DNA of 64,000 nucleotides from Hyposmocoma kahamanoa (GCF_003589595.1 NW_020653856.1:3588741-3652740), one strand, 5' to 3'; shown: positions 32,096 through 43,913, numbered from the stretch's first letter. Made by a program: numbers and translations. The notes: generated by a model from the letters alone, not told the origin.

Positions 32096-32620
32096 TCACG
32101 GAGAGTGTGCGGTGGAATTGCATAATTTGATTCCGCTTTCCCCTTTCTTTCTTCGGGGGACTGGACGTGGGTTGGGATTCCACCCTTAAGTTGTGGATAT
32201 TCCTAGATTCGCACTTTTATATGGCAAGTGGCTAGAGAGTGGAATTCCCCGCCTGCGGACTTATTCGCCGAACTCTACATACCTTTTCAAGGCGAGAGTG
32301 GATAGGCATAATTTAGGTAAGTATCGTCGACCGCATCATCATTATAACTGCCTCCGTGGCCGAACGGTTACCATACCGGACTGCCACGCAGAGGTCCCCG
32401 GGTTCGATTCCCAGGCCGGGAGAAATATTTGTATGGCCTACATTTATTTCTCTCGTGAGTTTGGGTGTAATTTGTGGTTATCTATGTGTGTGTCCATGGC
32501 ACCCGCGACACAGGGTTTCCCTAGTGCGGGGCTATGTTGAGTGTGTGCGTTATTATTATTATTATTATTATTATTTTCCATCAGGTGAGATAGAGGTCAA
32601 ATGCGCACTTATTGTTTAAC
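32096..32620 (+). pseudogene. LINE family F copy 2, split by a C SINE
   Basis: Starts gagagtgtgcggtggaattgc, parallel to 24783, and runs to gcataatttaggtaagtatcg. The 3' UTR end (ttccatcaggtgagatagagg, tcaaatgcgcactt) resumes after the SINE. Coding remnants are broken (tggaattccccgcctgcggac). The nested SINE lies exactly within the UTR. Confidence 0.8.
32347..32573 (+). repeat. Family C SINE copy 8, best preserved
   Basis: Head ctgcctccgtggccgaacgg, B box gggttcgattccc, full body and an (ATT)8-9 tail. It sits inside LINE F copy 2 and looks the closest to the consensus in this window. Confidence 0.95.
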
Positions 32621-33364
32621 AAAGTTCAACACAATCAAACGATAAAAAGAATTGTGTATGATTTGCATTCAAATTACAATTTACAATAGTTTGCATTAAT
32701 TAAATGTTTTGTATACAAACCTCGTACTATCCTTTGGTTTTGGATGCTATATCAAGAATATTTACAATGTTTGTGTTCTTTACCAATGTCTTGGACCAAT
32801 AAATCAAGAGGATTTCTAATCGCAATACAAGAAAGCGTAGCCGGGTATTTGGGGACTATTCGTACGCCAGATGTCGACGAGTACCAAAAAGCTATTTTTG
32901 TAATTAATTTGTTTTACATTGACAAGCTGCAAATTATCATAGCTACTTCTATTTATAGTGATAATAAACAAATTAACTAGATGGCGCCTATTTCATAGAT
33001 TTTTAGGGATACAGCCGGCTATCTTTTATTTTGTTTACGATTAACGCCCTCTATCCATATTAGGAAGCGTTAACTGATAAATTAGTTTGTAACACAATGC
33101 CACCTATTGACACGAATATTTGTCAATGTTCAGAAAATAATTTTAACGCATGCTTTGAATAATACTATAGAGTAAAAAAGTGACTTCTTATAGTTCATAT
33201 TAAAGAGGAAATTAATTGATATTCACGGCCATTTGCATAGTATAAATTACTTCCAGGCTATTGACCAGCGCCATCTGTATTATGAAGATAAGCAGTTGTC
33301 TTGTTATTGATCCTTGTTAAAGTACAGAGACAAGGTTCACAGTTAGGATTTAAACTATCCAACG
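32621..33364. other. No recognisable feature
   Basis: AT-rich. The 78-codon ORF (32744-32980) has no domain I recognise. Confidence 0.4.
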
Positions 33365-33570
33365 TATGCCTCTGTGGTCGAACGGTAACCAAGCTGGTCT
33401 GCCACACGGAGGTCCCGGGTTCGTTTCTCGAGCCGGTAGAAATAATTGTATAGGCGACATTTATTTCTCTCGTAAGTTTGTTGTAATTTGTGATTGTCAA
33501 TGTGTGTGTCCATGGCATCCGCGACATAGGGTTTCCCTAGTGCGGGGCTATGAGTGTGTGCATTAAAAAA
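33365..33570 (+). repeat. Family C SINE copy 9
   Basis: Full length, with several substitutions in the body and a short A-rich tail. Confidence 0.9.
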
Positions 33571-33674
33571 TGCCTGAAGAGACGTGCTTGATATTCTCGG
33601 CACTGCGGGTCGTATAATTTTTTCATAGTACAGAAAATTCCCAAGTTTGAGACCAGGTAAGGGTAACTTAACTA

Positions 33675-33885
33675 TATTTGCCGCCAAGCAGTAATGTGAG
33701 CTATACTTCGTTCCGGTTTTGAAGGGTAAGACTGCTCAGATGGACTTGTCAATTTACGTCTCAGGCTGACGGGCGCAATGGCAGTGCCTCGCAGATCTGT
33801 GCGATTTAAAACTCTTCACCGGCACTGCTATGGACAGGCGTGTCGCTTATCACCAGGGGCTTGTTCGTCCCGTCACCCGAAACCA
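33675..33885 (+). repeat. Family A copy 10
   Basis: Sense orientation from tgccgccaagcagtaatg to cgtcccgtcacccg, with an internal deletion. Directly followed by family B. Confidence 0.85.
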
Positions 33886-34060
33886 TTTTTTTTCGGATCC
33901 AATTCTCGTATATGTTTTTTCAAACAAACCAACATTTCATATTCTTTACAGGTTCCGTGGTCGTGGCTGACTAACAAACTACAATTTAGATCCGAAAATA
34001 AATGGTTTCATGTGTAATGTGTAACAATTGCGAAAACCTAATAATTCGATATTTATGCAA
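33886..34060 (+). repeat. Family B copy with decayed hairpin
   Basis: The arm (atttttttcggatccaattctcgtatatg), core (tcaaacaaaccaacatttc, ctttacaggttccgtgg), second arm and tail (gtgtaacaattgcgaaaacc) are all present. The hairpin complement has GAAAUGUU rather than GAAACGUC. The tail is on the opposite side of the core from the 62-kb copy. Confidence 0.7.
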
Positions 34061-34204
34061 GGACTTTAGTCAGAATGACAAATACGCACTACACGGAAGG
34101 CCAAGCGATAAAATATACAAGTTATCACTTTTTAATTCAATGTTAATTGCTATTTTAGTAATTTATACAACAGATAATTATAACTGTTTTATAATAAAAA
34201 ATAA

Positions 34205-34600
34205 CAAACTCAAAAGTTCGTGAGATTACATGTATTTCCGAAGTTTTATTGAAATCGATTACCTGAAAGTACGCGAAACTTGTGTGGAACATTTTCTTCA
34301 ACTAAAAATGAAACCATTGCTGAGGTACCCTCTTTCCAACAAAAAATAATCATCAAAATCCGCTCACAAATTCCGGATTAATCGTGTAACATACGGCTAT
34401 GAAGTGGAATTCCCTGCCTGCAGACTTGTTCCCTGAACGTAACTTGGGCCTTTTCAAGGCGACAGTAAATAAGCACTATTTAGGTGTGCATGCTCCATTG
34501 TCCACCTCATAGTCACTTTCCATCAGGTGAGATGGAGGTCAAATGCGCACTTATATTTTATTAAACAAATACACACAAAAAATACAGTCGAAGTTAGCGT
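34205..34600 (+). repeat. Family D copy 6, split by LINE F
   Basis: D runs to cggattaatcgtgtaacatacg at about 34396. It continues after the F insertion with acaaatacacacaaaaaatacagtcg. Confidence 0.75.
34397..34562 (+). pseudogene. LINE family F copy 3, extreme 3' end
   Basis: Begins gctatgaagtggaattccctgcc and ends atgcgcacttatattttatt. Only about 165 bp remains, so it is a heavily 5'-truncated insertion inside D. Confidence 0.8.
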
Positions 34601-35634
34601 CAGAATTTATTTAAATGGCCTTTATTATTTCGTTAATGTCCTAATTGATTTTCAGTACAGTCTGTTTTTCAAAGAGAAGACAAAGGGAAATTCTTTAATA
34701 ACCTAACCCCAATTTTTCTCCAAAAGGAAACGATCTCCAATTAGTGGAGATTAAGACCATTACAATTATCATTTCTTTGGATGGAAAGACACCGATGAAT
34801 TCGACCTAACGATCGCATTGTCTTCGAGACCAAATGTCTCTAGACTGTCATTTGGGAGTTGGGACAAAGGGGGCTAATTATTGCCCTTTTTTAAGAAGAT
34901 GTATAATGAAATAGTTATTTTTGATACAAGTGCGGAAAGTTAGTCATTATTCACGAATCTGGAGGCATCTTGGCCCGAGCCAGAGGCGAGGGTCAACACT
35001 CGAGACAAGTGAAAATGACAAATCCGCATGTGTATCAAACAACGTTTTTAATACATTTGCGAAAAACCTACATTGAAAGTAAAATAAAACAGTATTTAAA
35101 AAAAACCTCATTTTATTCCTTTGTCAACATTGACTTAATAACAAAATCAAATCGTAAAAAAGTTAATGAAAAAGGCGGGAATGTAAACGATGAAAAAAAT
35201 TAGTACTTTTTTTGGCCGACTTTTTTCAATATGGCAACTGTTGCCAGTATTCAGCCACATTAAAATTACTATTTTATATTACTTTATTTTCTACATAATC
35301 GCTACTAAGGAGCATTTACTTCATAGGTGTAAAAATGCGGTCTCTCCATAGATATAGTATAGTAATGAGAATGACTTACGTCACAAAGCACATAAATATG
35401 AAATAAATATACAATCTCTTTAGTTCTATGTTTAAGACTTAAAACAACAGTAAATTAAAAAAAAACTGGAAAAGTAAAAAGCACTAGTGCGAGAAATCCA
35501 ACTTTCCGCACGATTTGTAGTGCGAAAAATACCACGTTTTGAGCAACTGTATTAAAAATTATTATTAATTAGCATTGTTATTAATACATATCTGAAGTAC
35601 ACATCACCTAAAATATGAAACATAGTTATAACTT
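34601..35634. other. No recognisable feature
   Basis: AT-rich. The 77-codon ORF at 34970-35203 is lysine-rich and unconvincing. Confidence 0.4.
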
Positions 35635-35872
35635 TTTTATAAAAAAAAGCCGACCTCAAAATTGGAATTATGTCTATTTCCCAAGTTTTATTGAAACCGG
35701 TTACCGGAAATTACTTAACACCGGATTCATCTCCTAATTTGCCACCCTGAGAGGTGGAATGTTTTCTTAAAATTTAAATGGAACCAATTCTGAGGTACCC
35801 TCTTTTCATAAAAAAAGGAAAGATACAATCGAATCGAGCACCTCCTCCTTTTTCGGTTAAGACGGTTAAAAA
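35635..35872 (+). repeat. Family D copy 7
   Basis: Good copy from ttataaaaaaaagccgacctc to cctcctccttttt and gacggttaaaaa. Confidence 0.9.
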
Positions 35873-36614
35873 TATGAAATATATATCGCACTGTTAATAC
35901 AATTGTGTATTAACTCAAAAAGAGAACTTTCTCAGAATTTATGAAAAACGAGTTACTCACGTCCCGCAAAAAAATCATTAAAATGTATATGTTATAGTTT
36001 ATTATAGACACTTAAACAATTTCTTAAATATATTTAACAATAAAGTGAAAAAAATAATTTCATGTTTTTGAATAAGGATTATTTTGGCCAGAACTAGCTC
36101 ACATAAAGTGTGTCACATTTTGAGTTAAATTTTAACGACGGTTTTTTTGTCGTGAAGAGAATCAAATTTTACGTTCAGTAATGATATGATATTAAATTTC
36201 ACATATTTTAAGTTACGACACTATTGTAATAGCCATGCGATATAGTAACTCAAATTCAAAATTCAAAATTATTTATTATTCTTTCCACCTTTGAAACTAC
36301 TAAGACGTTAAGTGTACGTTGGCGTGATGATTGAAAATACATTATAAATATGAAAATACACAATGTAACGATGACGTTATATTGTTTTCGAAGTGCTATA
36401 GAGTAGTTCGAAGTTACTTGCACACCCATGTGCTATTATTAAACAAGCGTACTGCGCCTAGTATGGTCTGTCGAAGCCAATAAAATACTTTCAAAAGTTT
36501 TCTGTGCCTAATATTTGGACACAGTAAAACTAAAATATATTTATTTTCTTACTTGTCAACTTCCATACAACCTGTGTTTTGGCAAATAAATGAGCTGTAA
36601 ATATGTATTATCAC
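35873..36614. other. No recognisable feature
   Basis: AT-rich; nothing recognised. Confidence 0.4.
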
Positions 36615-36720
36615 TTAAGGAAGAACGTCCACTGCTGGACATAGACGTCCCCCAAATATTGCCATAACGACCCGTCTTGCAGTCTTGCGCCTTTCGCATT
36701 CAGCGCATTAACACAAACTT
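36615..36720. repeat. Repeat M fragment
   Basis: aaggaagaacgtccactgctgg, catagacgtcccccaaatattgcc and cttgcgcctttcgcattcagcg resemble a widespread lepidopteran repeat known to me from general experience. Only this copy is present here. Confidence 0.4.
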
Positions 36721-36920
36721 GTTTCGTCTTCAAGAGCTTTGTTCTATAATGAAAGTTACTTTCATATTATTTATTAATATTATTAATAATAGACGGGTTA
36801 CAGAATGATTACAAACACAATTCAACTTAGCAAAACATGGCCGCTCCGTGTTCGCGCGCTGCTGTGTGCGCGTGCTGTCCGATCTCCACTAGAGATGCGC
36901 GACTTTGAATGTTTTTTTTA

Positions 36921-37072
36921 TACCTCAAGTGACGGGACGAAACTGTCGTGCGTCTCATGGTAAGCTACACGCCTGTCCATAACAGTTGCAGTGCCACTCA
37001 GAGCTTTAAATCGCAAAGATCTGTTACTAATACTAATCATTCCACTGCAACTAACATGGACAGGCGCGTCGT
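36921..37072 (-). repeat. Family A copy 11, folded back
   Basis: Antisense A from ttttttttatacctcaagtgacgg to gcaaagatctg, then an opposite-orientation A piece (ccactgcaactaacatggacaggcgcgtcg). Confidence 0.75.
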
Positions 37073-37084
37073 GGAAAATAAGCT

Positions 37085-37125
37085 ATATTTTTTTTTTCAT
37101 TTCCTGTGTGTGACAATCGCAAAAA
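37085..37125 (+). repeat. Family B tail fragment
   Basis: tttttcatttcctgtgtgtgacaatcgc matches the arm-tail junction of family B. Confidence 0.55.
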
Positions 37126-37734
37126 TGTAGGTCAAATCATTCGCTTAAGTCGAATCCAAGCACAATTGCCGATTGATTATCGATACTGAATGCCCCTGCC
37201 ATTCGGTCGGGTGCACGAGTCCAATGATTATTATGTCGGAACAACTTGAAACTCGATCATTCACCATGTCCATATCAAACACCCCTGTCCCAGTCACATT
37301 TACGGAATTTACCGTATGTCAGAGACGTCTAGGCAGAAATCGATACCTTCAATGAACACTAAGCCAACTTAATTTTTGGACCTGCTCTGTTTTTATTTTG
37401 TTTTTTGTTTCTTTTTTTACAAAATTAGTTTTTTTTGTTCTTGTTTCTTTTTTTCACAAAATTCGGGGAGCACAATTAAGATTATATTTATATTAAGCAG
37501 CCATACTTACTAAGGCAAATAAATATGGCTGTTTACAAAAATAACAGACGATGACCAAAAAATAAAGATGGCGTAGTGTTCATTGGAGGTATCGAAATGC
37601 TCTATTGAATCTATGAATTAGTAATAAATGATCATTCAGAATCGAATACGAAAATTAGTATGTTACTAATTTGCCATTCGAATGACAAGAGTTAGTAATT
37701 ACTAACGAATCCACTCACTCCACTTCACCGACTA
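37126..37734. other. Unrecognised, with T-rich direct repeats
   Basis: 37395-37460 holds two T-rich units of the form tttgtttcttttttt followed by (c)acaaaatt. The rest has no recognisable feature. Confidence 0.4.
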
Positions 37735-37900
37735 AAAAATTTTATAATACCGGGTAGCAGCAAGCCACACGCCTGCCCATAACAGTTGCACTGTTACTCA
37801 GAGTTTTAAATCATATAGATCTGGGGGCACCGCCACGGCACCCGTCACCCTAGGACATAAGTTGCCAAGTCCCATGTGCCGGTAATTTCACTAATATACG
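37735..37900 (-). repeat. Family A copy 12
   Basis: Antisense, from the ttttataataccgg end to catgtgccggtaatttcac; the other third is missing. Confidence 0.8.
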
Positions 37901-38059
37901 CCCGATCTCTAAAAACCTACCACCAACGGGAGTTTCCAGCTTAGCCCAACCAAAAACCCCAGTTGCCACTTTTCTCGTTTACAATTCCCTGTTTTTCTTT
38001 TTTAACGATTGCACCTAACAGTTCCCTAAACTACCAAAATGTCGGTGGTCGTAACATAA

Positions 38060-38330
38060 TAGAAAGAAAGAAAGTAAGAAAGAAAATACATTTATTTGTA
38101 CATCACAATGACACGACAAAAGAAAAAAGAAGAGGAAACAAAACATACTCAAATCATTCAACGTAAAACATAAATAAATAAACAAACAAAGCAAAAAAAT
38201 ATAGTTTAAATTAAAACACGAACTATTCACACAAACAATAAAAAGAACACTAGATAGATATTTTGTGTGGTACGTAAAAGGGTCACAAACTCAGTGTTTG
38301 CTCATGTAATATCACTCGACTTTTAATTTT
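38060..38330 (-). repeat. Probable LINE 3' tail
   Basis: agaaagaaagaaagtaagaaagaaaatacatttatttg read on the complement is an AAATAAATG-like signal with a CTTT-type tandem tail. This is typical for non-LTR 3' ends. The upstream part contains no recognisable ORF. Confidence 0.4.
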
Positions 38331-39707
38331 AACGGCAGCAGTTATATTTCTTATTTTTTTTCCTTAAATGATTTATAATTTTTTTTTATTTGATTGTGCT
38401 GTCAAACAACGATTGCTAAACATTTTATAGAAAATTCCAGAATATACTTTTTCATTTGTCATTAACCCAGTGGACGCGTGACGCGAATGCCCAATTCCTT
38501 ATTCAAATTCTAAATATACCATTGACTTTACTACCACATCTGTCCTATATTTTACTAAGTGAACTGTAATATAATGGAATAGAGTCTAAATTGAGGGAAG
38601 ATAGGTTTTCGGCGATTGAAAAAGTAATTTCGTGCATCATTTTATGTTATTGCGGTTCTGGGAATTTTATTTTCAGAATATAAAGCTGTACGTTGAGGGC
38701 ATAAAGTCGGTTTACGATATTTTGAGCTGTTTGCTAGGTGAAAAATAAATATAATAAATTTGCGAATTAGTAGGACCGTTTATTTTGAATGTTTCCGTCG
38801 ATAGTAATAAGTTTCACGATAGTACGGTAGTGTTAACGTATTTGAATTTATTGCGACATTGAATCAGTTGTTATTTTAAGAATTGATAAGTGATATTTAA
38901 AAATGTAACAGATACTTATACATATAGTATGTTTTTCAAGCTATTTTTTAGCTGTTTTATATTGAATGCATCACCATTTCCCAGTTTTTTGTAGTAAGGA
39001 ATGGTTAACGATGTTGGTGACTTTGTCATTAATATATTATAATAACAAGTTTGAATTCAATCTACTGTTTGTGGACCCAAATAATTAAAAAAAATAGGCA
39101 TTGTCAATTTTTTGGTGAAGCACGAGTTGTCCATAAAAATTAATTATAATGACTTTTTTATTCTAACCGACTCAGCGTTTACGGAGTTAGTCGGTGAAAT
39201 AGATTATAAGAAAAATTCTTTTATATACATTTTTAAAATTTTAAAGGCCTAAAATATAAGAATGCAATCAGGCTCGCATTAAAATAAATTAATAAAATTG
39301 CACAAAATCCAGACTTTTTTTAAATAATAAGAGATTTCCATATTACATTCTTACTTTGTAAACAATAGGATGTTCGGTAACATTCATTCAATAACTGTGT
39401 TCCGAATAACGTCTGTAGCCTTTGCCGGTCGAGAAGTTCGAGTTATCGTACGGGTGTGACGTCGTTTCGGTTCGGTTTCGAATACGATAGTTTGACGTTT
39501 GATACGGCTATTGTGAATAACCATGAAGAGAAATCGCACGATATGTAGTGGAATCGATCGACAAGAGAGTTATCGTTAGGTTCTGATTAGACCTGCAGAT
39601 CTGGATTATTTCATTCTATCGGAAGACAAAAACCGGGAGAGCAAAAGTTTGTCGAATTTAATAAAATGTTTTTTTATCGATTTCGAAATTCATACCACAT
39701 TCTAGTT
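38331..39707. other. No recognisable feature; possible unique DNA
   Basis: The longest stretch without a family match in this part. 39395-39600 is less AT-rich and contains an ATG in fair context at 39522 that opens only a very short frame. Confidence 0.35.
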
Positions 39708-39915
39708 TGTTTTTAACCGACTTCAAAAAGGGGGAGGTTCTCAATTCGACGGCTTTTTTATGTAGTTACGCGATAAGTCAACAATTTGTGAATCGATTTT
39801 GATGATTTTTTCTTGTTGGAAATAGGGTACCTCAGTATTTGTCACATTTAAACTTGAAGAAAATATTCCACCTCTAATGGTGGCAAAATAACTTGGCAAA
39901 TATATGTAATTCCGC
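39708..39915 (-). repeat. Family D copy 8
   Basis: The + strand shows tttttaaccgacttcaaaaaggggg, tgatgattttttcttgttggaa and ccacctctaatggtggcaaaat. Confidence 0.9.
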
Positions 39916-39954
39916 ATCTTCAGTTATTGACTCTCCCTCGTTTAACTATGTACA

Positions 39955-40095
39955 GGGGCACCTTTCGTTTCGCAGCGAGTAAGTGCTGGAATGACCTGGG
40001 AATGACCACCTCCAGTAAAAAACGCTAAAACGTTGTTTACTTTTAAAAACCGATGTAAGCATTGGCTCCTATCTGTACAAAAATCTAGTAACAAC
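39955..40095 (+). pseudogene. LINE reverse transcriptase C-terminus, short
   Basis: In one frame TFRFAASKCWNDL is followed, after frame breaks, by FKNRCKHWLLSVQK. The pattern of an aromatic-rich WNDLP motif then a basic helix closes many non-LTR ORF2 proteins. Only the end remains. Confidence 0.5.
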
Positions 40096-40263
40096 TGCTC
40101 CCAAATTAAAACTCCTAGAAGCACAAAATTTTAAATTTTTATGAAAAATATAATTTACACGGACCGCCATTAAATTTCAACTTGTTACTAGTTTTTACTA
40201 AATGTAGGTTATTACTTAGTATACACTCCTATTAGCTTATATTTGTTTAAATTAGCACTCATA

Positions 40264-40641
40264 CTTAGAATAATAACGCATAGAATTATAGTTTCATATC
40301 AACCGAACTGTCACAAGTGAGGCAAAAATCAAATTCATGTAGGCTAGTTTTAGTAGTAGGTTAATTTTCGGTTTTAGTGAATATTTATATAAAAATACAA
40401 GTTGAAACGCGTTACTTCCTTGTGGAATGTGACATTAGTATCTATTTTATGTTTGTCTGACGTATTTTTACACTCATTTACCGCACATTTCGTCATTTTT
40501 AGCTAAAATTCTTGATCTGTTCGCGGTGCAAGTTGACCTTGAGCACTGTAGGCCCGCCCGCTCGTGTAGGCCCTTTGGGCGCGCTTCAATTTGCCTCACT
40601 TAGCGCGTGCGGACTAGGTTTCTAAGCGTTATTATTCTAAG
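40264..40641. mobile_element. hAT-like MITE, 378 bp, exact 8-bp duplication
   Basis: Terminal inverted repeats CTTAGAATAATAACGC match perfectly over 16 bp, and continue with one mismatch to about 22 bp. CACTCATA flanks both ends exactly (40256-40263 and 40642-40649). A second inner pair (aagtgaggcaaa / tttgcctcactt) is present. A GC-rich interior at 40545-40585 contrasts with the flanks. No ORF. Confidence 0.9.
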
Positions 40642-40974
40642 CACTCATATTAGTTTGGTGCAGCAAGCGAACAGCTAGCCAGGTGAAGACTGGAAATCAT
40701 CAATGCTGAGTCTTTAACCTTTTTGTCCACACCACTCAATTGTTTTTTTTTCTATTCGTTTTTTAAGTATTGTGGTCTTTATGTTTTGAGTAGAAATAAA
40801 TACCTTGTTATTTTATTTTTATTTTATTAATTCCACTTAGAGGTCGTTACAATTATAACATTTATTTGTTTACTATTACATTAAAGTGTTTCATGGAAGA
40901 GCGTGGCTTCTAACATAATTAAACTTTACTTACAATTTAGCCCCATTACCGGAAATTGTAATGATTTTGTCTAG

Positions 40975-41180
40975 TAAAATTATAATTCATAAAAAGTTCC
41001 ATCGATTTGGCTGGACTTGAACCAGCGACATTTTTTCGCCTAATGAGGGCTAACGCTCTCCCAACTGAGCTACGAAACGCATCAGCAGACCTATAAATTT
41101 GTCTATGTGCTGCAGATCTTTGTTTTTTTCGGCATTTTTGCCGAAGCGTCACTTATGAGAGAACCATAAAAGTTTTGTTT
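40975..41180 (-). repeat. Family E copy 6, variant
   Basis: The complement has ttggttcaagtccagcc in the B-box position, ctcagttgggagagcg in the A-box position and ttgctgcagcacatag-like body. It is closer to a genuine tRNA shape than other E copies, but still carries the SINE body (gcagatctttg, gaagcgtcacttatgagag). Confidence 0.7.
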
Positions 41181-41299
41181 TTCTTTTCTCTGGAAAATTG
41201 AAAAAACATTACTTTCCGGTTTAGTCCGCAAAATCCGTTTTAAAATCCATTTTTTGCCGCTACGTTAAACTTTTAAATATTTGACCATCGCATACAATA

Positions 41300-42400
41300 T
41301 CGAAATAACTTAAAAAAATATCATACAGCCACGTAGTCCGGTTGTTTTTGTTTTTCGACGCGTGTGATTGTTTTGTTAACATTTTTAACAAAAAGGTACA
41401 TGGTTAGAAAACGCACAATATATTCGCTTTCCCGCTTTATATTGACTTGTTTTTGTAGACATGTTTGTATTGTTGCCCGTCTCATTATACAAGGCCTTGC
41501 TGCTCGGGAATATTTGAATAATTTTAAAAAATCGGACACGGAAAATTTGTCATTCGTGCAACTTTTTGCCGACCTAGGCAGGGAAAAGTATGAAATTCCA
41601 TTTCTGTCCAAAGCTTCAAACTTTTAAATCTCGCTACTGACAATGAATTACGTAAATAGACGAAAGAAAACCTGTCATACAGCCAACTGCAAGCACCAGT
41701 CAATAAAAAAAATACACGTACCGGTGACATTAAGAAGTAACTATTCTGCCTCTGTAATTAGCACGTTATTGCAGAGACCGGGAAGTAAGGGATTGCTGGA
41801 CGAGTATGAGTTACAAAGACGAGCGCCAGCGAGGCTTCAAACAATCCCCGTTCTGGCCGAGGCATGTGTAGTATTTTCCTCATTTTTCTCAATGTGGGGA
41901 AATAATAAAAGACTAAAGAGAGGAAGATGTTTAATGGAAAAGATAAAATTTGCAAAGAAAATGACATTGTTTTTCCAGGCACATCAATAGTAGTCTCCTG
42001 AAGTTCTGATGATGTGTTTGAATGTCTATCTATTACTGTATTTTCGTTATCGCTCTTCTCACTAGCACTCATTTTCGCGACCAAAATATAAAAAAGTCGA
42101 AAAAACAAAGGAATTCTAAAACACTTTTAAGTATTACCGCCATTTTCTTTTTTTTTAAGTAATCGGTATAGGTAGGTATTTTTAATTCTCGCAACTATGT
42201 ACAATGGGCAGTTGGCTGTATGAGTTTTTCTTTTCACATACTTCATTATTAATAGGTAGATGTAAAAGCCTAGGGAAGTGGACAGTGGAAGTCCACTGTA
42301 CTTTGCAGGCCTTGGCCGGGAAGAAGTCACACGGTCCATAAATGTCAAACTTTACGTGTTCGTCTTTTGAAAGTAGTGCAAACATTTCCAAGTATGTGTG
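41300..42400. other. Unrecognised region with possible old coding pieces
   Basis: Several ORFs of 69-116 codons overlap on both strands. The + strand at 41640-41700 (aattacgtaaatagacg, catacagccaactgc) resembles the complement of 42195-42250 (aatgaagtatgtgaaaag, catacagccaactgc). This makes an imperfect inverted pair about 550 bp apart. A minus-strand ATG at about 42072 in good context opens MSASEKSDNENTVIDRHSNT, a Ser/Asp-rich start, but without a convincing splice donor. I cannot name a family. Confidence 0.35.
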
Positions 42401-42452
42401 AGAAAAACATAGTTTAAAGAGTCGCTTATCGTTTATTTTAAAAGCTATGGCA

Positions 42453-42506
42453 GCCTATTGGTTTGCCTTACCGCCTCACATCTCTCTTACCGCCTATTGG
42501 TTCGCC
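42453..42506. repeat. 39-bp spaced direct repeat with CCAAT motifs
   Basis: gcctattggtttgcc and gcctattggttcgcc occur 39 bp apart, and the spacing sequence repeats ttaccgcc. Each contains an inverted CCAAT box. It could be a tandem duplication or a chance promoter-like element; no gene is attached. Confidence 0.5.
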
Positions 42507-42724
42507 TCTGTGTTTTCGGAGTTTACGTGCAAAATTTAATTGACTTCGAAATTAACATGAGCTTGAAATCATTATGGGGAAACCTGCACACATCAGCAGA
42601 ACTATTTAATGATGTATGTGAAATTCCCAATCTACATTAGGCCCGCGTGAGAACGCAACATAAGCCCTCCCATTGTGAGAGTATATCTGTTGTCTAGAAG
42701 TGCTACTATATATATTGTTTACTT

Positions 42725-42900
42725 TTTTTATTATAGCATAGTGATGGGACGCTCAAGTCATGTGGCTGGCAGATGCAGTGCCACTCAGAGCTTTAAAAAG
42801 CAAAGATCTGAGGGGCACTACTATTGCGCCCGTCTCAGGGTGCGTACAAATCAGGCCACCTGCACGCGTGCTGCATGCGTGCTGCATGCGTGCAGTTAAA
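42725..42900 (-). repeat. Family A copy 13 plus tgcatgcgtgc tandem repeat
   Basis: The A part (tagtgatgggacgctcaagtcatg, cagtgccactcagagctttaaa, gatctgaggggcact) has a large deletion. Three units of about 11 bp (tgcatgcgtgc type) follow at 42860-42896. Confidence 0.7.
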
Positions 42901-43444
42901 TACATGTTTTAATATAATATGCCACGCGAACGACACGCGAACAGATCGCACAACGTAACGTACGTGTGCAGTTGACGGTAACTGTTTTCTGTCAGGTCGG
43001 CCAGCTGTAGGTTACTTTTTTCAACAAAAAGACTATTCTTACTGAGACAAAGATTGGTGTTCATAAAACTGTGTAAAATGGTTAACGGGAAGTTAAGATT
43101 TAAAATCGTTAAACACAAACTAAAAATTCAAAAAGACAACGCTACTAAACTTGTGCCTTAACAACTTGCGAAAATTTACTTCATTTTAGTTGTGCATTAT
43201 GTAGTAACATGACGCAACATTGTGCAACAGAAGCGTTTGCGCGTAACTATAATTCCCTGGTAAATACGAGGCTTTAAAGTTCTTTTGAACGATACGAAAT
43301 AAACTTCTTCCTAGTACAATATTCACATTTAATGTCCTTTCGACATTGTCACAAATCTTACAAAGCGAGTACACTTGAAAGTAAGTAACGTATAAATCCG
43401 CCATTTCTCTAAACACTTTTTTAAATTGTGTTTTTTTTTTCAGT
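42901..43444. other. No recognisable feature
   Basis: Two short direct repeats (cacgcgaac) at 42922-42941. Otherwise nothing recognised. Confidence 0.4.
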
Positions 43445-43482
43445 CATTTTAAAAGAGTTCGTCCAGGGACGTGCCGCCACCT

Positions 43483-43913
43483 TTTTTTTTTCTTTTTTTT
43501 TTGACGGGGGGGAAATCTTTATGGATACCCCTGAGCCCAGGGAGACTCAGGGGTTATGTGGGGACTCTCCCTCCGGACTGGAGGGCCTACCTCACTAAAA
43601 CCCCCCCGGGTTTCCCTCTCGCCGATTGCGTCGGCGCCGTGGGATCAGTGAACATTCACCACGACGCCGCCCGGCCGCCTTAGCTTACGCCAGGGCTCCC
43701 GCGCCAACGGAGGGGCGAGTCGGTTGTCCTCCGACCCGCCCCCCAGACGAGTGAGGCCGTGCAATGCAGGCTCCGGAGTCCCTGTCCAGAGACCACTGGT
43801 CTCACTAGGGGATCAGGTGAGCAGCGAACTGCCTTCGCCTTCTCCCCGTACGTCTGCGCCGGAGCGGGTGCGCGTCCGCCGCGTCCTCGCGCACCCGCTC
43901 CTCGGCCTCCTTA
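43483..43913 (-). mobile_element. GC-rich retroposed element with poly-A
   Basis: Begins on the + strand with a T-rich run (poly-A of the minus strand) and is flanked by CCGCCACCT on both sides (43474-43482 and 43914-43922). It is very GC- and CpG-rich against an AT-rich background. Overlapping proline/arginine-rich ORFs come from composition. Probably a 5'-truncated non-LTR element 3' UTR or a SINE; family unknown. Confidence 0.75.

Noticed and set aside
32347..32425. tRNA gene in the family C heads
   Set aside because: A and B boxes are present, but the sequence continues into a shared non-tRNA body with an ATT tail and occurs about a dozen times, so it is a SINE.
36888..36912. hAT end tagagatgcgcgac
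   Set aside because: Matches a common hAT-style terminus, but no inverted partner or 8-bp duplication was found.
40975..41060. Genuine tRNA on the minus strand
   Set aside because: Box regions look good, but the flanks match the family E SINE body and the acceptor stem does not pair convincingly.
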